Source: Desulfuromonadales bacterium (GTDB lineage: Bacteria > Desulfobacterota > Desulfuromonadia > Desulfuromonadales > UBA2294). Taken from it: 25,826 bases of DNA. Shown piece after piece: positions 16,234-23,340 of this stretch (position 1 is its first letter; each line of letters opens with the position of its first letter). The stretch spans positions 1-25,826 of the forward strand of contig JACUTX010000007.1 of the NCBI GenBank assembly GCA_014859615.1, read 5' to 3'. The position numbers and the translations under genes were made by a program. Under the pieces are notes generated by a model, which was not told the DNA's origin, did no database searches, and was given only the letters and a program-made list of their open reading frames with translations.

Positions 16234-19200
16234 TTGGTCAACTCCTGATGGCGCTTCTCGGCAAGCTTGACGATCTCCACCGCAATCCGTTCGTGTTTAT
16301 CGATAAGCGCCGGGATGCCGGTGAGCAGAATCTCAGTGTCGATATTGCCGCGCAGCTTCTTCACCTCGATCGGTTTCTTCCAGAAGTCGATAATGTCTAT
16401 GGTCCCTTGCATCATCTCGATAATGCCAGCCATTAACTGCTTAAGTTTGGGCCGATATGCTACGGGTACCTCACCGGTTGCAAAGGCCAACTGCACCACA
16501 TAGTCGTAAAATGTCGACGCCTCCCGGCTCAACCCCGCCACCACATCGGTCCGTCCCGCCAGGGCATCGTTGCGGATCTGCTCGTACCCCTCGGCCAGCA
16601 CTTCCCATTGGTTGCGGTGGTCAAGAATCAGCTTCTCCAGTTTTTCACTCAGGCGCTTGTAGAAAGCGGGATCTTCATCAAAGTGCACCGTGCAGTGCTT
16701 ACGAATGGCGTGTTCCATTTCACTCGCCTTCGCCTCCGCGCTCCCCTGGGAATGCTTCTGCACGTTGGCGATGAAATCATCCGCCAGCAGCTCGATCGGC
16801 GGGATCTTCGGGTTGATGCCGAGGTCGATGAGGTGCTCGTTGATCAGCGCCTTAACCTTGGCGCCGGCGTCGGCGATGTCGAGAGAGTCGTCCTTGTAGC
16901 GCTCCTTGACCATGCGCAGCAGATAGCCGAAGCGCCGGGCTGGACCGCGATAAGCATGCCCGGCCATATGGGGAAGGATCAGGTTGAGGCTCTGCAGGAA
17001 CTTCTTCAGGTAAACCTCAAAATCGGCGCGGCGCTTGATCTCCTGCATCGCGCCGACCGCCGCATGCACTACCGCCACGTCAGACTCGGGTGAGCTCTGC
17101 GCGCCAATGACGAACGCTTCGATCTGTGTCACCCCGGCTGCGCGAAAATGCTGCAACAGGCGCTGGTAGCGTTCCTCCAGAATCGGCAGCTCGCTGAGGC
17201 GGTTCTTCAGCCCCTGTTGGATATCCTCGGCATCCTCGACCGAATAGATCTTGAGTGCCTCCATCAGGTGGTTGGCGAGGCCGATATAATCGACGATGAA
17301 GCCGCGATGCTTGTTTTTCGTTACCCGGTTAACGCGGGCGATGGCTTGCAGCAGGTTGTGTTCGCGCAGCCGCTTGTCGATATACATCACCTGTTCCACC
17401 GGTGCATCAAAGCCGGTGAGGAGCATGTCGCAGACAATCAGAAAGGCGATGCCGGTCAGGTCCTTGTCCGGATCGTCGATATCGAAGGGCTTGCAGAAGT
17501 TCTCCACCGCGTTCCAGCGCTTCGCCTCCTTGCGCGCATCGGTGATGGCGGCGAGTTCGTTGGTCGAGTCGGAAGAGATCACCACCACCGCTTTCAAAAA
17601 GGCGATGCGGCGGATCAGCGCCAGATCGGGCACCGGCTGCAGCTTCTCGCGGTCGAGGCGTTCAACCAGCGCCTCGCGGATTGCCGTCCGGTAACGGATC
17701 GCCGCCAGTTTGGAGTGACAGACGACCTGCGCCTTGAACCCATCGGGGAGGATGTTGTCGATGTAGTGTGCCACCAGATCGCGGCTAATTGCGACGATGC
17801 GCTGCTCGGCTTCAAGAATGTCGCCGCTGGCGCCGTACTTCTTCTTGATGGCGGCCAGCTCCTCCTCGCTGCGGTTGCCGAACAGATCCTCAAACTTGGT
17901 ATCAAAGCCGTGCTTGTCCATCAGCGCCGAGTCCGCCGTGCGCCCCTCATAAAGGATCTGCAGCGTCGCACCGTCATGCACCGCGTCCATCAGCTTGTAG
18001 GTGTCGATATACTCACCGAACCGTTTCACCGTGCGTTTGCTGCCGTGCTGCTCACTGATCAGCGGCGTGCCGGTGAAGGCGATGCGTGTGGCGTTGGGGA
18101 AAGCCTCAAAAATGTTTTCGCCAAGATCCGAGCCTTGCGTGCGGTGCGCCTCGTCGATCATCAGCAGGATGCGCTCGGAAGGGTTGACCACACCGAAAGT
18201 CCCACCCGAAGGGACCGGACGGTAGCTGGTCAGCGCCTCGGCGACCATCAGCGGCAGCGCCTCGGAGCGCTCCATGAATTTATGCACCATCACCATGTTG
18301 ATGTCCGAGGCGTCGGTGGCGAGGTGCTCGCGCAGATCGGCCGTGCTCTCGATGATGTTGACCTTGCCGCCGATCAGTTTGGCGGTGGCGGCAAGCTGAT
18401 CCTCCAGATCGACGCGGTCGTTGACCAGCAGGATCTTGAAATCGGCCAGGTCCTTTGAAGCGCGCAGCATGCGGGCGACGAAGACCATGGTCAGCGACTT
18501 CCCCGAACCCTGGGTGTGCCAGACGACGCCGGAACGCTCTTCAGCCGTCTTGCCGGTGCGCAGGCGTTCAACAATCCGGTGGGCCGCGCGGTACTGCTGG
18601 TAACGGCAGACGGCCTTGACCCGCTTACCGGAGTCGGTGTCCATGAAAACCGTGCTGGTGCGCAGCACATCGAGGAGCGTCGCCGGGGCGAGGAGCCCCT
18701 GGATCAACCTTTCCTGCTCGCGCTCCACCCCGAGTGGCGGTGTGTAAGCGCGGTTCTCTTCCGGCCAGATATCCTTCCAGGCGCAAAAGTGCTCATGGCC
18801 TGAGGTGATACTGCCGAACTCGGCCTTCTCGCCGCAGGTGCGGATCAGCAGCAGGTTGGTGTGGTAGAGACGTGGCTCACCTTCGCGCAGACCGGCAGCG
18901 TGCGTTTCAGTGCGGCCGTTGCGGTAGCGCAGCAGTTGCTCGAAGGCGGCGTGCATCGGATTGGCGGTGGTGGCGTCGCCGATCTTGGCCTCCACGACCA
19001 CCAGCGGGATGCCGTTTACGAAGAGGACGATGTCGGGGATGATGCTGGTCTTGACGCAGCCGGGAGTGTCGATGCGGAACTGGTTGATGGCGTGAAATTG
19101 ATTGCGCGCGGGGTGAGCGAAATCGATCAGCTGCACCACCGGGTCGCTCTCGCCGGTGATCTCGTTGCGGTCAACCTGGGCTTTGAGGAACAGCGCCTGA

Positions 19201-19484
19201 ATCGCCTCGTTGGCTTCGAGCAGGGTGCGGTTGGGCTGGCGCAGGATCTGGGAGCGCAGCTCATCGAGCTGGCGGTCAGTCAGCCAGGGGGTGCCGTCGG
19301 TGTTGCGGTTGATGGCGCGCACGGCGTCGCGGAAGACCTCGGGGAGAAGCCATTCGCGGAAGGTATCGCGCAGGCTCGCCGTCGGGTCGCAGGGGATGAA
19401 ACCCTGGCCCTGGTCGATGACCGTCCAGCCGAGGGTGGCGAGCTGGTCGAGGAATGGTTTTTCAACGTGAAGGTATTCGCTCAT
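16230..19484 (-). CDS. hsdR: Type I restriction enzyme R subunit (HsdR), intact
   Basis: HsdR is the ATP-driven DNA translocase and nuclease of a type I restriction-modification complex (R2M2S). The 1,084 residues carry the N-terminal PD-(D/E)XK nuclease (Asp151, Glu165-Ala-Lys167, then QLLRY at 183-187), a superfamily 2 helicase core with Walker A QGSGKS (325-330), DEAH (444-447) and FTGTP, a second RecA-like lobe with ARVNR, and a helical C-terminal region that binds the methylase. The open frame extends 13 codons upstream, but the ATG at 19484 is chosen because it begins the family N-terminus MSEYLHVEKPFL and overlaps the abiEii stop as ATGA. The first 264 bases are duplicated at 21,061-21,324. 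In the present layout transcription most likely comes through abiE. Confidence 0.96.
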   Translation of the reverse strand: MSEYLHVEKPFLDQLATLGWTVIDQGQGFIPCDPTASLRDTFREWLLPEVFRDAVRAINRNTDGTPWLTDRQLDELRSQILRQPNRTLLEANEAIQALFLKAQVDRNEITGESDPVVQLIDFAHPARNQFHAINQFRIDTPGCVKTSIIPDIVLFVNGIPLVVVEAKIGDATTANPMHAAFEQLLRYRNGRTETHAAGLREGEPRLYHTNLLLIRTCGEKAEFGSITSGHEHFCAWKDIWPEENRAYTPPLGVEREQERLIQGLLAPATLLDVLRTSTVFMDTDSGKRVKAVCRYQQYRAAHRIVERLRTGKTAEERSGVVWHTQGSGKSLTMVFVARMLRASKDLADFKILLVNDRVDLEDQLAATAKLIGGKVNIIESTADLREHLATDASDINMVMVHKFMERSEALPLMVAEALTSYRPVPSGGTFGVVNPSERILLMIDEAHRTQGSDLGENIFEAFPNATRIAFTGTPLISEQHGSKRTVKRFGEYIDTYKLMDAVHDGATLQILYEGRTADSALMDKHGFDTKFEDLFGNRSEEELAAIKKKYGASGDILEAEQRIVAISRDLVAHYIDNILPDGFKAQVVCHSKLAAIRYRTAIREALVERLDREKLQPVPDLALIRRIAFLKAVVVISSDSTNELAAITDARKEAKRWNAVENFCKPFDIDDPDKDLTGIAFLIVCDMLLTGFDAPVEQVMYIDKRLREHNLLQAIARVNRVTKNKHRGFIVDYIGLANHLMEALKIYSVEDAEDIQQGLKNRLSELPILEERYQRLLQHFRAAGVTQIEAFVIGAQSSPESDVAVVHAAVGAMQEIKRRADFEVYLKKFLQSLNLILPHMAGHAYRGPARRFGYLLRMVKERYKDDSLDIADAGAKVKALINEHLIDLGINPKIPPIELLADDFIANVQKHSQGSAEAKASEMEHAIRKHCTVHFDEDPAFYKRLSEKLEKLILDHRNQWEVLAEGYEQIRNDALAGRTDVVAGLSREASTFYDYVVQLAFATGEVPVAYRPKLKQLMAGIIEMMQGTIDIIDFWKKPIEVKKLRGNIDTEILLTGIPALIDKHERIAVEIVKLAEKRHQELTK
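19221..19484 (-). repeat. 264-bp direct repeat, copy A (5' end of intact hsdR)
   Basis: This copy is collinear with 21,061-21,324 without a gap. I count 22 mismatches (about 92% identity). It starts at the shared CAGGGTGCGG on the plus strand and ends exactly at the ATG of hsdR; flanking bases on both sides are unrelated. It encodes residues 1-88 of HsdR. Confidence 0.93.
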
Positions 19485-20398
19485 GGTGAGTTCTCTTCCC
19501 AGCGCCACGCGGCTGGATTCCACGTCGCAATATCCAGCTGCTCCGCGCAGACCGGCGCAATAAAGGCTTCAAGACGGGCCATGGCCTCCGTCAAGGGCAA
19601 ATCCGACTCCAGACGGCTACGCCGAAGAAAGGCGTTCCATTGGCTGGTCTTGTCGGCGTTGGCGGTGAATTGGGGCGAAAAGATCACCTGGTGCTCTTCA
19701 AGACGGGTGGCCCGGCGAGTAAAGGTCGCCAGTACCGCCTCCCGCAAAGTCGCCAGAGAGAAGGTTTCGCGCTCCGCCAGATGCAGGATGTCGTAGATGT
19801 CCTTCATCCGGCTGGTGAGCAGGCTCAAGCTCAACAGGGCCTCGAACTTCTCGGCAATGGCCGACTCCCGCGAGTAGACCAGCAGATGCGGCGACTCCTG
19901 GTCCGCCAGCAGGACCGGAAAATCGATCGCCATCGGCCCGGCCACCACCACGTCGCCGAAACCGATATCGAGCTGCAGAACCTTCCTGGCCGCTGTCAGC
20001 CGCGCTTCCAGCCGGACCCTGATTCCGGCATAGTCGGCATCCTCGGTAATCCTTTCGACGCGAATCGTCTCCGGCAGAAACACCGCCCCATCGGGGAAGT
20101 CCAGCCCGGCAACCTCGGCGATCAGGTCGCGGACGGCCTCCAGGTCGTTGGGGGTGGAGGTACCGAGAAAATCAATATCCCGAGTCGGCCGCAGCAGCGA
20201 CATCTCATAGGCCAAAAAGAGCAGCGCCCCCTTGAGGATCAGGTGCCGCTTGTACGGGGACTGCCCCAGCCGGTAAAGGAATCGCTCCTGCAGATACTGC
20301 AGCAGCACGGCATCAAAATCCCGCCCACTCTGCCGGGCAATGGTCATCAGGCGGGCACGAACGGAGGCAGCGATATTCTTGACCGGTTGGCTGGGCAT
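19481..20398 (-). CDS. abiEii: AbiEii-type nucleotidyltransferase toxin
   Basis: This 305-residue protein has the DUF1814/AbiEii nucleotidyltransferase signature. It is the toxin of type IV AbiE toxin-antitoxin and abortive-infection modules; studied relatives modify tRNA or bind GTP. Motif I is LILKGALLFLAYEM then RPTRDIDFLG (Lys56-Gly57, Asp74, Asp76). A second acidic strand is LQLDIGFGD (Asp144), and the downstream motif ESAIAEKFEALLSL has Lys184, with Asp200 in RMKDIYDI. All core residues look present, so the toxin is probably active. Its ATG comes one base after the abiEi stop (TAACATG). Its own stop overlaps the hsdR start (ATGA), an unusual coupling of a toxin gene to a restriction subunit. 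Confidence 0.9.
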   Translation of the reverse strand: MPSQPVKNIAASVRARLMTIARQSGRDFDAVLLQYLQERFLYRLGQSPYKRHLILKGALLFLAYEMSLLRPTRDIDFLGTSTPNDLEAVRDLIAEVAGLDFPDGAVFLPETIRVERITEDADYAGIRVRLEARLTAARKVLQLDIGFGDVVVAGPMAIDFPVLLADQESPHLLVYSRESAIAEKFEALLSLSLLTSRMKDIYDILHLAERETFSLATLREAVLATFTRRATRLEEHQVIFSPQFTANADKTSQWNAFLRRSRLESDLPLTEAMARLEAFIAPVCAEQLDIATWNPAAWRWEENSP

Positions 20399-20399
20399 G

Positions 20400-20996
20400 T
20401 TATGACACCAGCGCCTTCAGATAGGGGAGCATCACGGTCTTGGCCTGGCAGATCGCGGCGTACTCCAGCAGTTGCGCAACACTTGCCTCTTTCAGTTTCA
20501 GGTACTGTTTCAGACCCTCCAGGGCCAGATCTTCCCCCAGTTTGTGGCGATAGCGAAACATATCGCAGACGGTCTTTTCCCGGTTGTAGATCCTGATGCC
20601 TCCCGTCGGGGTTGTCACTTGCTCGATGCCGGGGGAGTAGAAACGGTTGCGAAAGAAAAAGGGTTGAATGGGCGGGTAATGCATACGGGGAGGCTTGGCC
20701 CCGTGCGGAATGGCGACATAGATTTCGGACGGGTTGAAGGTGGTCAGCCCGTAGTAGTCCAGGGCGGAGATCAGGCAGATCACCCCCTCCGGCACGGCCC
20801 GGCAGACCGCTACCAGACCGGCATGTTCGCCGCTGCCGGTTTCATCGGCAAGACGGTACAGGCCGGGCTTGACCCGCTCGATGGTGCCGGCAGCAACCAG
20901 AGCTGCAATTTCGCGGGTCTGAAACCCGACGGAGCGCAGTTCTTTCATGCGGGCGAAGCCGCCGGTCGATTTGAGATAGTCGGTGAGGTTATTCAT
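20400..20996 (-). CDS. abiEi: AbiEi-type antitoxin / transcriptional regulator
   Basis: This is the antitoxin of the AbiE pair. The 198 residues start with a winged-helix domain (about 1-50; GGFARMKELRSVGFQTREIAALVAAGTIERVKPGLYRL) that in characterised AbiEi binds inverted repeats in its own promoter. A C-terminal domain follows (CLISALDYYGLTTFNPSEIYVAIP, then REKTVCDMFRYRHKLGEDLALEGLKQYL) that acts in antitoxicity. The ORF is open 18 codons further up, but those read across the promoter region, so I use the ATG at 20996 (MNNLTDYLKS). That ATG is seven bases beyond the TAG ending the truncated hsdR frame. Partner abiEii follows after one base. The upstream 11-bp inverted repeat over the promoter fits autoregulation. 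Confidence 0.9.
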   Translation of the reverse strand: MNNLTDYLKSTGGFARMKELRSVGFQTREIAALVAAGTIERVKPGLYRLADETGSGEHAGLVAVCRAVPEGVICLISALDYYGLTTFNPSEIYVAIPHGAKPPRMHYPPIQPFFFRNRFYSPGIEQVTTPTGGIRIYNREKTVCDMFRYRHKLGEDLALEGLKQYLKLKEASVAQLLEYAAICQAKTVMLPYLKALVS

Positions 20997-21013
20997 GTGT
21001 CGCCTAGTCAATA

Positions 21014-21042
21014 TTTCTGCCAATGTACCGTATTGGCAGAAA
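21014..21042. promoter_or_regulatory. Inverted repeat, probable AbiEi operator
   Basis: Perfect 11-base arms TTTCTGCCAAT (21014-21024) and ATTGGCAGAAA (21032-21042) surround a 7-base centre. The repeat overlaps the spacer and -10 of the candidate abiE promoter. AbiEi proteins are known to repress their own promoter through inverted repeats, so this is the natural binding site; the function is inference. Confidence 0.7.
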
Positions 21043-21050
21043 GGTGGCAA
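21022..21050 (-). promoter_or_regulatory. Candidate abiE promoter
   Basis: On the minus strand TTGCCA (21050-21045), a 17-base spacer and TACATT (21027-21022) lie about 26 bases ahead of the abiEi ATG. The hexamers are embedded in the inverted repeat described separately. Because abiEi, abiEii, hsdR and the hydrolase are spaced by one base or overlap, this promoter probably serves all four. Confidence 0.6.
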
Positions 21051-21060
21051 CCGAAAGATT

Positions 21061-21324
21061 CAGGGTGCGGTTGGGCTGGCGCAGAATTTGGGAGCGCAGG
21101 TCGTCGAGCTGGCGGTCGGTCAGCCAGGGGGTGCCGTCGGCGGTGCGGTTGATGGTGCGTACGGCGTCGCGGAAGACTTCGGGGAGGAGCCATTCGCGGA
21201 AGGTATCGCGCAGACTGGCCGTCGGGTCACAGGGGATGAACCCCTGACCCTGGTCGATGACCGTCCAGCCGAGGGTGGCGAGTTGGTCAAGGAATGGTTT
21301 TTCGACGTGAAGATATTCGGACAT
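21061..21324 (-). repeat. 264-bp direct repeat, copy B (truncated hsdR)
   Basis: This is the second copy of the hsdR 5' region, same orientation as 19,221-19,484, ungapped, about 92% identical. By my hand count 18 of the 22 differences are synonymous. The two copies bracket abiEi and abiEii exactly. Confidence 0.93.
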
Positions 21325-21398
21325 TCTTGTCTCTCATACAATGAAACCGCACGAATTCGACGACAAAATGAATTTCTACACAGACAATATACCTGAAA

Positions 21399-21905
21399 CT
21401 ACTTGCGCCATTTCCTGACCCGCAGTTCACATTCATGCAGAGGTAATCGACTGGTTCCACGCTCAAGCAACTTCTCCAGACGATCGGCGGCCACGCCGGG
21501 GAGCAAAGCACCACGCGCGACAAGCATATCGAACACCCACAGCAGGCCGTGTGTCTCGATGCCACGCGCCTCGGCCTGCTGGCGAAGCAATTTGTCGCCG
21601 GTCAGCAGGACGCTATTCAATTTGCCAGCGAAGTGCAGGGCAGAGACATCTTCGATGCTTAGCCGGGACGACAGGGCGGCGTGTAATTTTGCTATTTCGG
21701 AAAGCACCTCCCCTGATGACGATTCGATCTGTAACTGACCATTTTGCACATAGGGTTGCAACTTAATCTTCTGGTTCTTCCGGCTGATCTCACGCAGGAT
21801 AAGGCTAGTGGTGCGTAGGTCGAAGCCAAGTCCGAACCAGACATCGAGCAGGCCACCGTCGGCCATGTCGATAAGGACCGATGCATCTTGAATAACGATC
21901 TTCAC
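21399..21905 (-). CDS. PIN-domain nuclease, partner of the XRE-ImmA gene
   Basis: This 168-residue protein has a PIN fold, typical of metal-dependent RNases and of many toxin components. The acidic residues are in place: Asp7 (VIQDASVLID), Glu39 (LILREI), Asp86 (SIEDVSAL) and Asp104 (LLTGDKLL). The start is a GTG overlapping the stop of the upstream gene by four bases (GTGA), so the two are translationally coupled and probably act as a pair. In comparable pairs the PIN protein is the toxic or effector part and the XRE/ImmA protein the control part; that role here is inference. The RNA target cannot be told from sequence. It is followed after 74 bases by the truncated hsdR. Confidence 0.82.
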   Translation of the reverse strand: MKIVIQDASVLIDMADGGLLDVWFGLGFDLRTTSLILREISRKNQKIKLQPYVQNGQLQIESSSGEVLSEIAKLHAALSSRLSIEDVSALHFAGKLNSVLLTGDKLLRQQAEARGIETHGLLWVFDMLVARGALLPGVAADRLEKLLERGTSRLPLHECELRVRKWRK

Positions 21906-22972
21906 AGAAACTCGCTCAGCGTCTGCTGGAATTCGACCAGAGGCACGTTGAGCAGAGCCGCCCCCTTATCAAAACTGATCTGTTCTTCCGCCGTGGCGCG
22001 CAGCACCAACTGCTCGAAGCGGCTTGATTTCTCGTCGCCAGGATATTTCCCCGGCTCGTCGCGACGCCATCCCCGTTTATTGCGGATGATGCAAAACTGC
22101 CGGTAGGAGGAAGCATCGATCAGCTTCAGGTCATGAGCGCGGTGCATGATCGCCGCAATCGACATGCCGTAACGACGCTTCAGGTCGATCAACTCTTCCA
22201 GACTGATCCGGTGCCTGAACCCGCCAAGATCCGACGTGAAGACGTCCGCCGGAATCAACATGGCGCCGGCAAAACGGTTACAGAACGACTCCAGCTCTTT
22301 ACCGCTCAAATCGCTATGCGGGGCGACCAGCAGATGCGCCGCTTCGTGCAACGAGGTGAAGCGTTTACGAGGAATGTCCTGGTTCAGCCAGTTGGCCAAA
22401 ACAGTCACGGGATGACCGTCAGCCCAGCCCGAGAAGCCGTCGAAGCTCGCCGGCGCTTCTACTTCAAAGATCTTGAAGCCATTGCCTTCAAGGGTTTCAA
22501 TGACATTCGGCAGTGGGTCCTGGCCAAGTTTCCACGCTTCACGGATCTTGGCGGCGGCTTTCTCGGCTTCTTCAATAGAGATGTAGCGATCATCACCCAA
22601 GGGGTCTTTGAAGCTGGAGTGCACGGCAAGAACTTGCTCGATTTCGCAGTAGCGCTCGAAAAAGTCGGTAGCTTGTTGCTTGATTGCATCTTCGGACTTG
22701 GCTCCCAGACCGCTGGTCTTGCGAAAGCGTAGCTCGCTCAACTCCACGGTGAAGGGACGAAAGAAGAAGTCCAGCGACTTATCCAGCACGTCCGCGACCG
22801 CAATCAGGACCTCATCGCCCGGCATCATCTCCCCGCACTCGTAACGATGCAGGGCATTGTAGGAGACTTTTCCGCCAATAGCCTCGGCCACGGCCCGCAG
22901 CGACATTCCGCGCATCCGTCGCGCTTGCGACAGCCGTCGACCGAAAATTTCTTTCGGATCTTGTTGCTTCAT
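21902..22972 (-). CDS. XRE-family regulator fused to ImmA/IrrE metallopeptidase
   Basis: This 356-residue protein has a Cro/C1-type helix-turn-helix at about 10-65 (GRRLSQARRMRGMSLRAVAEAIGG...ALHRYECGEMMP). A DUF955 ImmA/IrrE zinc peptidase domain follows at about 150-260 with HEAAH (209-213) and the downstream helix ESFCNRFAGAMLIP that supplies the third ligand. Members of the family cleave repressors (ImmA on ImmR, IrrE on DdrO); single-chain forms like this carry their own DNA-binding domain. The ATG at 22972 has GGAGG five bases ahead. It is coupled to the PIN gene downstream and diverges from a small plus-strand gene. An inverted repeat in the 119-base gap is a plausible operator for it. 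Confidence 0.88.
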   Translation of the reverse strand: MKQQDPKEIFGRRLSQARRMRGMSLRAVAEAIGGKVSYNALHRYECGEMMPGDEVLIAVADVLDKSLDFFFRPFTVELSELRFRKTSGLGAKSEDAIKQQATDFFERYCEIEQVLAVHSSFKDPLGDDRYISIEEAEKAAAKIREAWKLGQDPLPNVIETLEGNGFKIFEVEAPASFDGFSGWADGHPVTVLANWLNQDIPRKRFTSLHEAAHLLVAPHSDLSGKELESFCNRFAGAMLIPADVFTSDLGGFRHRISLEELIDLKRRYGMSIAAIMHRAHDLKLIDASSYRQFCIIRNKRGWRRDEPGKYPGDEKSSRFEQLVLRATAEEQISFDKGAALLNVPLVEFQQTLSEFL

Positions 22973-23023
22973 GTTTACCTCCGCATTCTGCTCCCGTCCA
23001 AGTGGACAGAAAAAACAACATTG

Positions 23024-23065
23024 TATGTTGACAACTTTATCATATTTATATATTTTGTCAACATA
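23024..23065. promoter_or_regulatory. Divergent promoter with 11-bp inverted repeat
   Basis: Perfect arms TATGTTGACAA (23024-23034) and TTGTCAACATA (23055-23065) are separated by 20 AT-rich bases. Each arm contains a consensus TTGACA -35. On the plus strand 23028-23033 pairs with TATTTT at 23051-23056 (17-base spacer) ahead of the small gene. On the minus strand 23061-23056 pairs with TAAAGT at 23039-23034 (16-base spacer) ahead of the XRE-ImmA gene. Binding of the XRE protein here is inferred. Confidence 0.65.
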
Positions 23066-23091
23066 ACCATTTCACATTAAGGAGAATCATC

Positions 23092-23307
23092 ATGGCTAAT
23101 GACGCACCCGGAATGCGCGGTATTCGCAGCAGGAACGAGACTGGTCCGCTTCGCCAGAAGCGGGGGGATACCCACATCGGGACGATTGAGAAGATTTATG
23201 GCGTGGATCTTAATGTCCGCAGTGACATGCATCTCAATACCTTGCTTCAGCGCGAAGGAGTTCAGTCGCTGCATGAGCTGATCGAGAGTGGCAAGGGGCA
23301 GAAGTAA
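23092..23307 (+). CDS. Small protein of unknown function, divergent from XRE-ImmA
   Basis: This encodes 71 residues with a good ribosome site (AAGGAGA, about six bases from the ATG) and a consensus promoter. I do not recognise the family. The sequence is hydrophilic: a basic Gly/Arg-rich first third (MRGIRSRNETGPLRQKRGD), then THIGTIEKIYGVDLNVRSDMHLNTLL, which looks like a short folded segment, and a helical end (SLHELIESGK). No signal peptide or membrane helix is present. It is the only plus-strand gene of the island, facing the ATPase-nuclease gene 33 bases away. Sharing a divergent operator with the XRE-ImmA/PIN pair suggests a regulatory or antitoxin-like role, but that is a guess from position. 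Codon use looks ordinary, which supports it being real. Confidence 0.7.
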   Translation: MANDAPGMRGIRSRNETGPLRQKRGDTHIGTIEKIYGVDLNVRSDMHLNTLLQREGVQSLHELIESGKGQK

Positions 23308-23340
23308 TCACCGGTAGATAAGTAGACCCATTGGCTCTGG

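Larger units (their letters stand above)
21004..21324 (-). pseudogene. hsdR: Truncated hsdR (5' remnant)
   Basis: The frame from the ATG at 21324 encodes 88 residues matching the intact HsdR N-terminus except at four positions (A57T, N61T, T62A, E75D). After QPNRTL it leaves homology and runs 18 codons (NLSVATFLPIRYIGRNID) across the abiE promoter to a TAG. It lacks the nuclease motif (which starts near residue 150) and the whole motor, so it cannot restrict DNA. A purine-rich GAGAGACAAG precedes its ATG, so it may still be translated as a 106-residue peptide. It lies 74 bases after the PIN gene and shows where hsdR used to begin before abiE arrived. Confidence 0.92.

Noticed and set aside
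17148..18458. Long open frame (436 codons) on the plus strand opposite hsdR
   Set aside because: It is antisense to a certain gene in G+C-rich DNA, has no recognisable motifs, biased composition (many Gln, Arg, Asp, His) and no convincing ribosome site.
18861..20596. Plus-strand open frames across hsdR/abiE (18,861-19,796 and 19,640-20,596)
   Set aside because: These are antisense shadows of hsdR, abiEii and abiEi; translations show no family resemblance and span several real genes.
19221..21324. The 264-bp repeats as target-site duplications of a transposon or as att sites
   Set aside because: They are far too long for a transposon duplication, differ at about 8% of positions mostly synonymously, and no transposase or integrase lies between them.
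22996..23007. GTCCA-AG-TGGAC small palindrome ahead of the XRE-ImmA gene as an operator
   Set aside because: It has only five-base arms, and the 11-base inverted repeat close by is a much stronger candidate.
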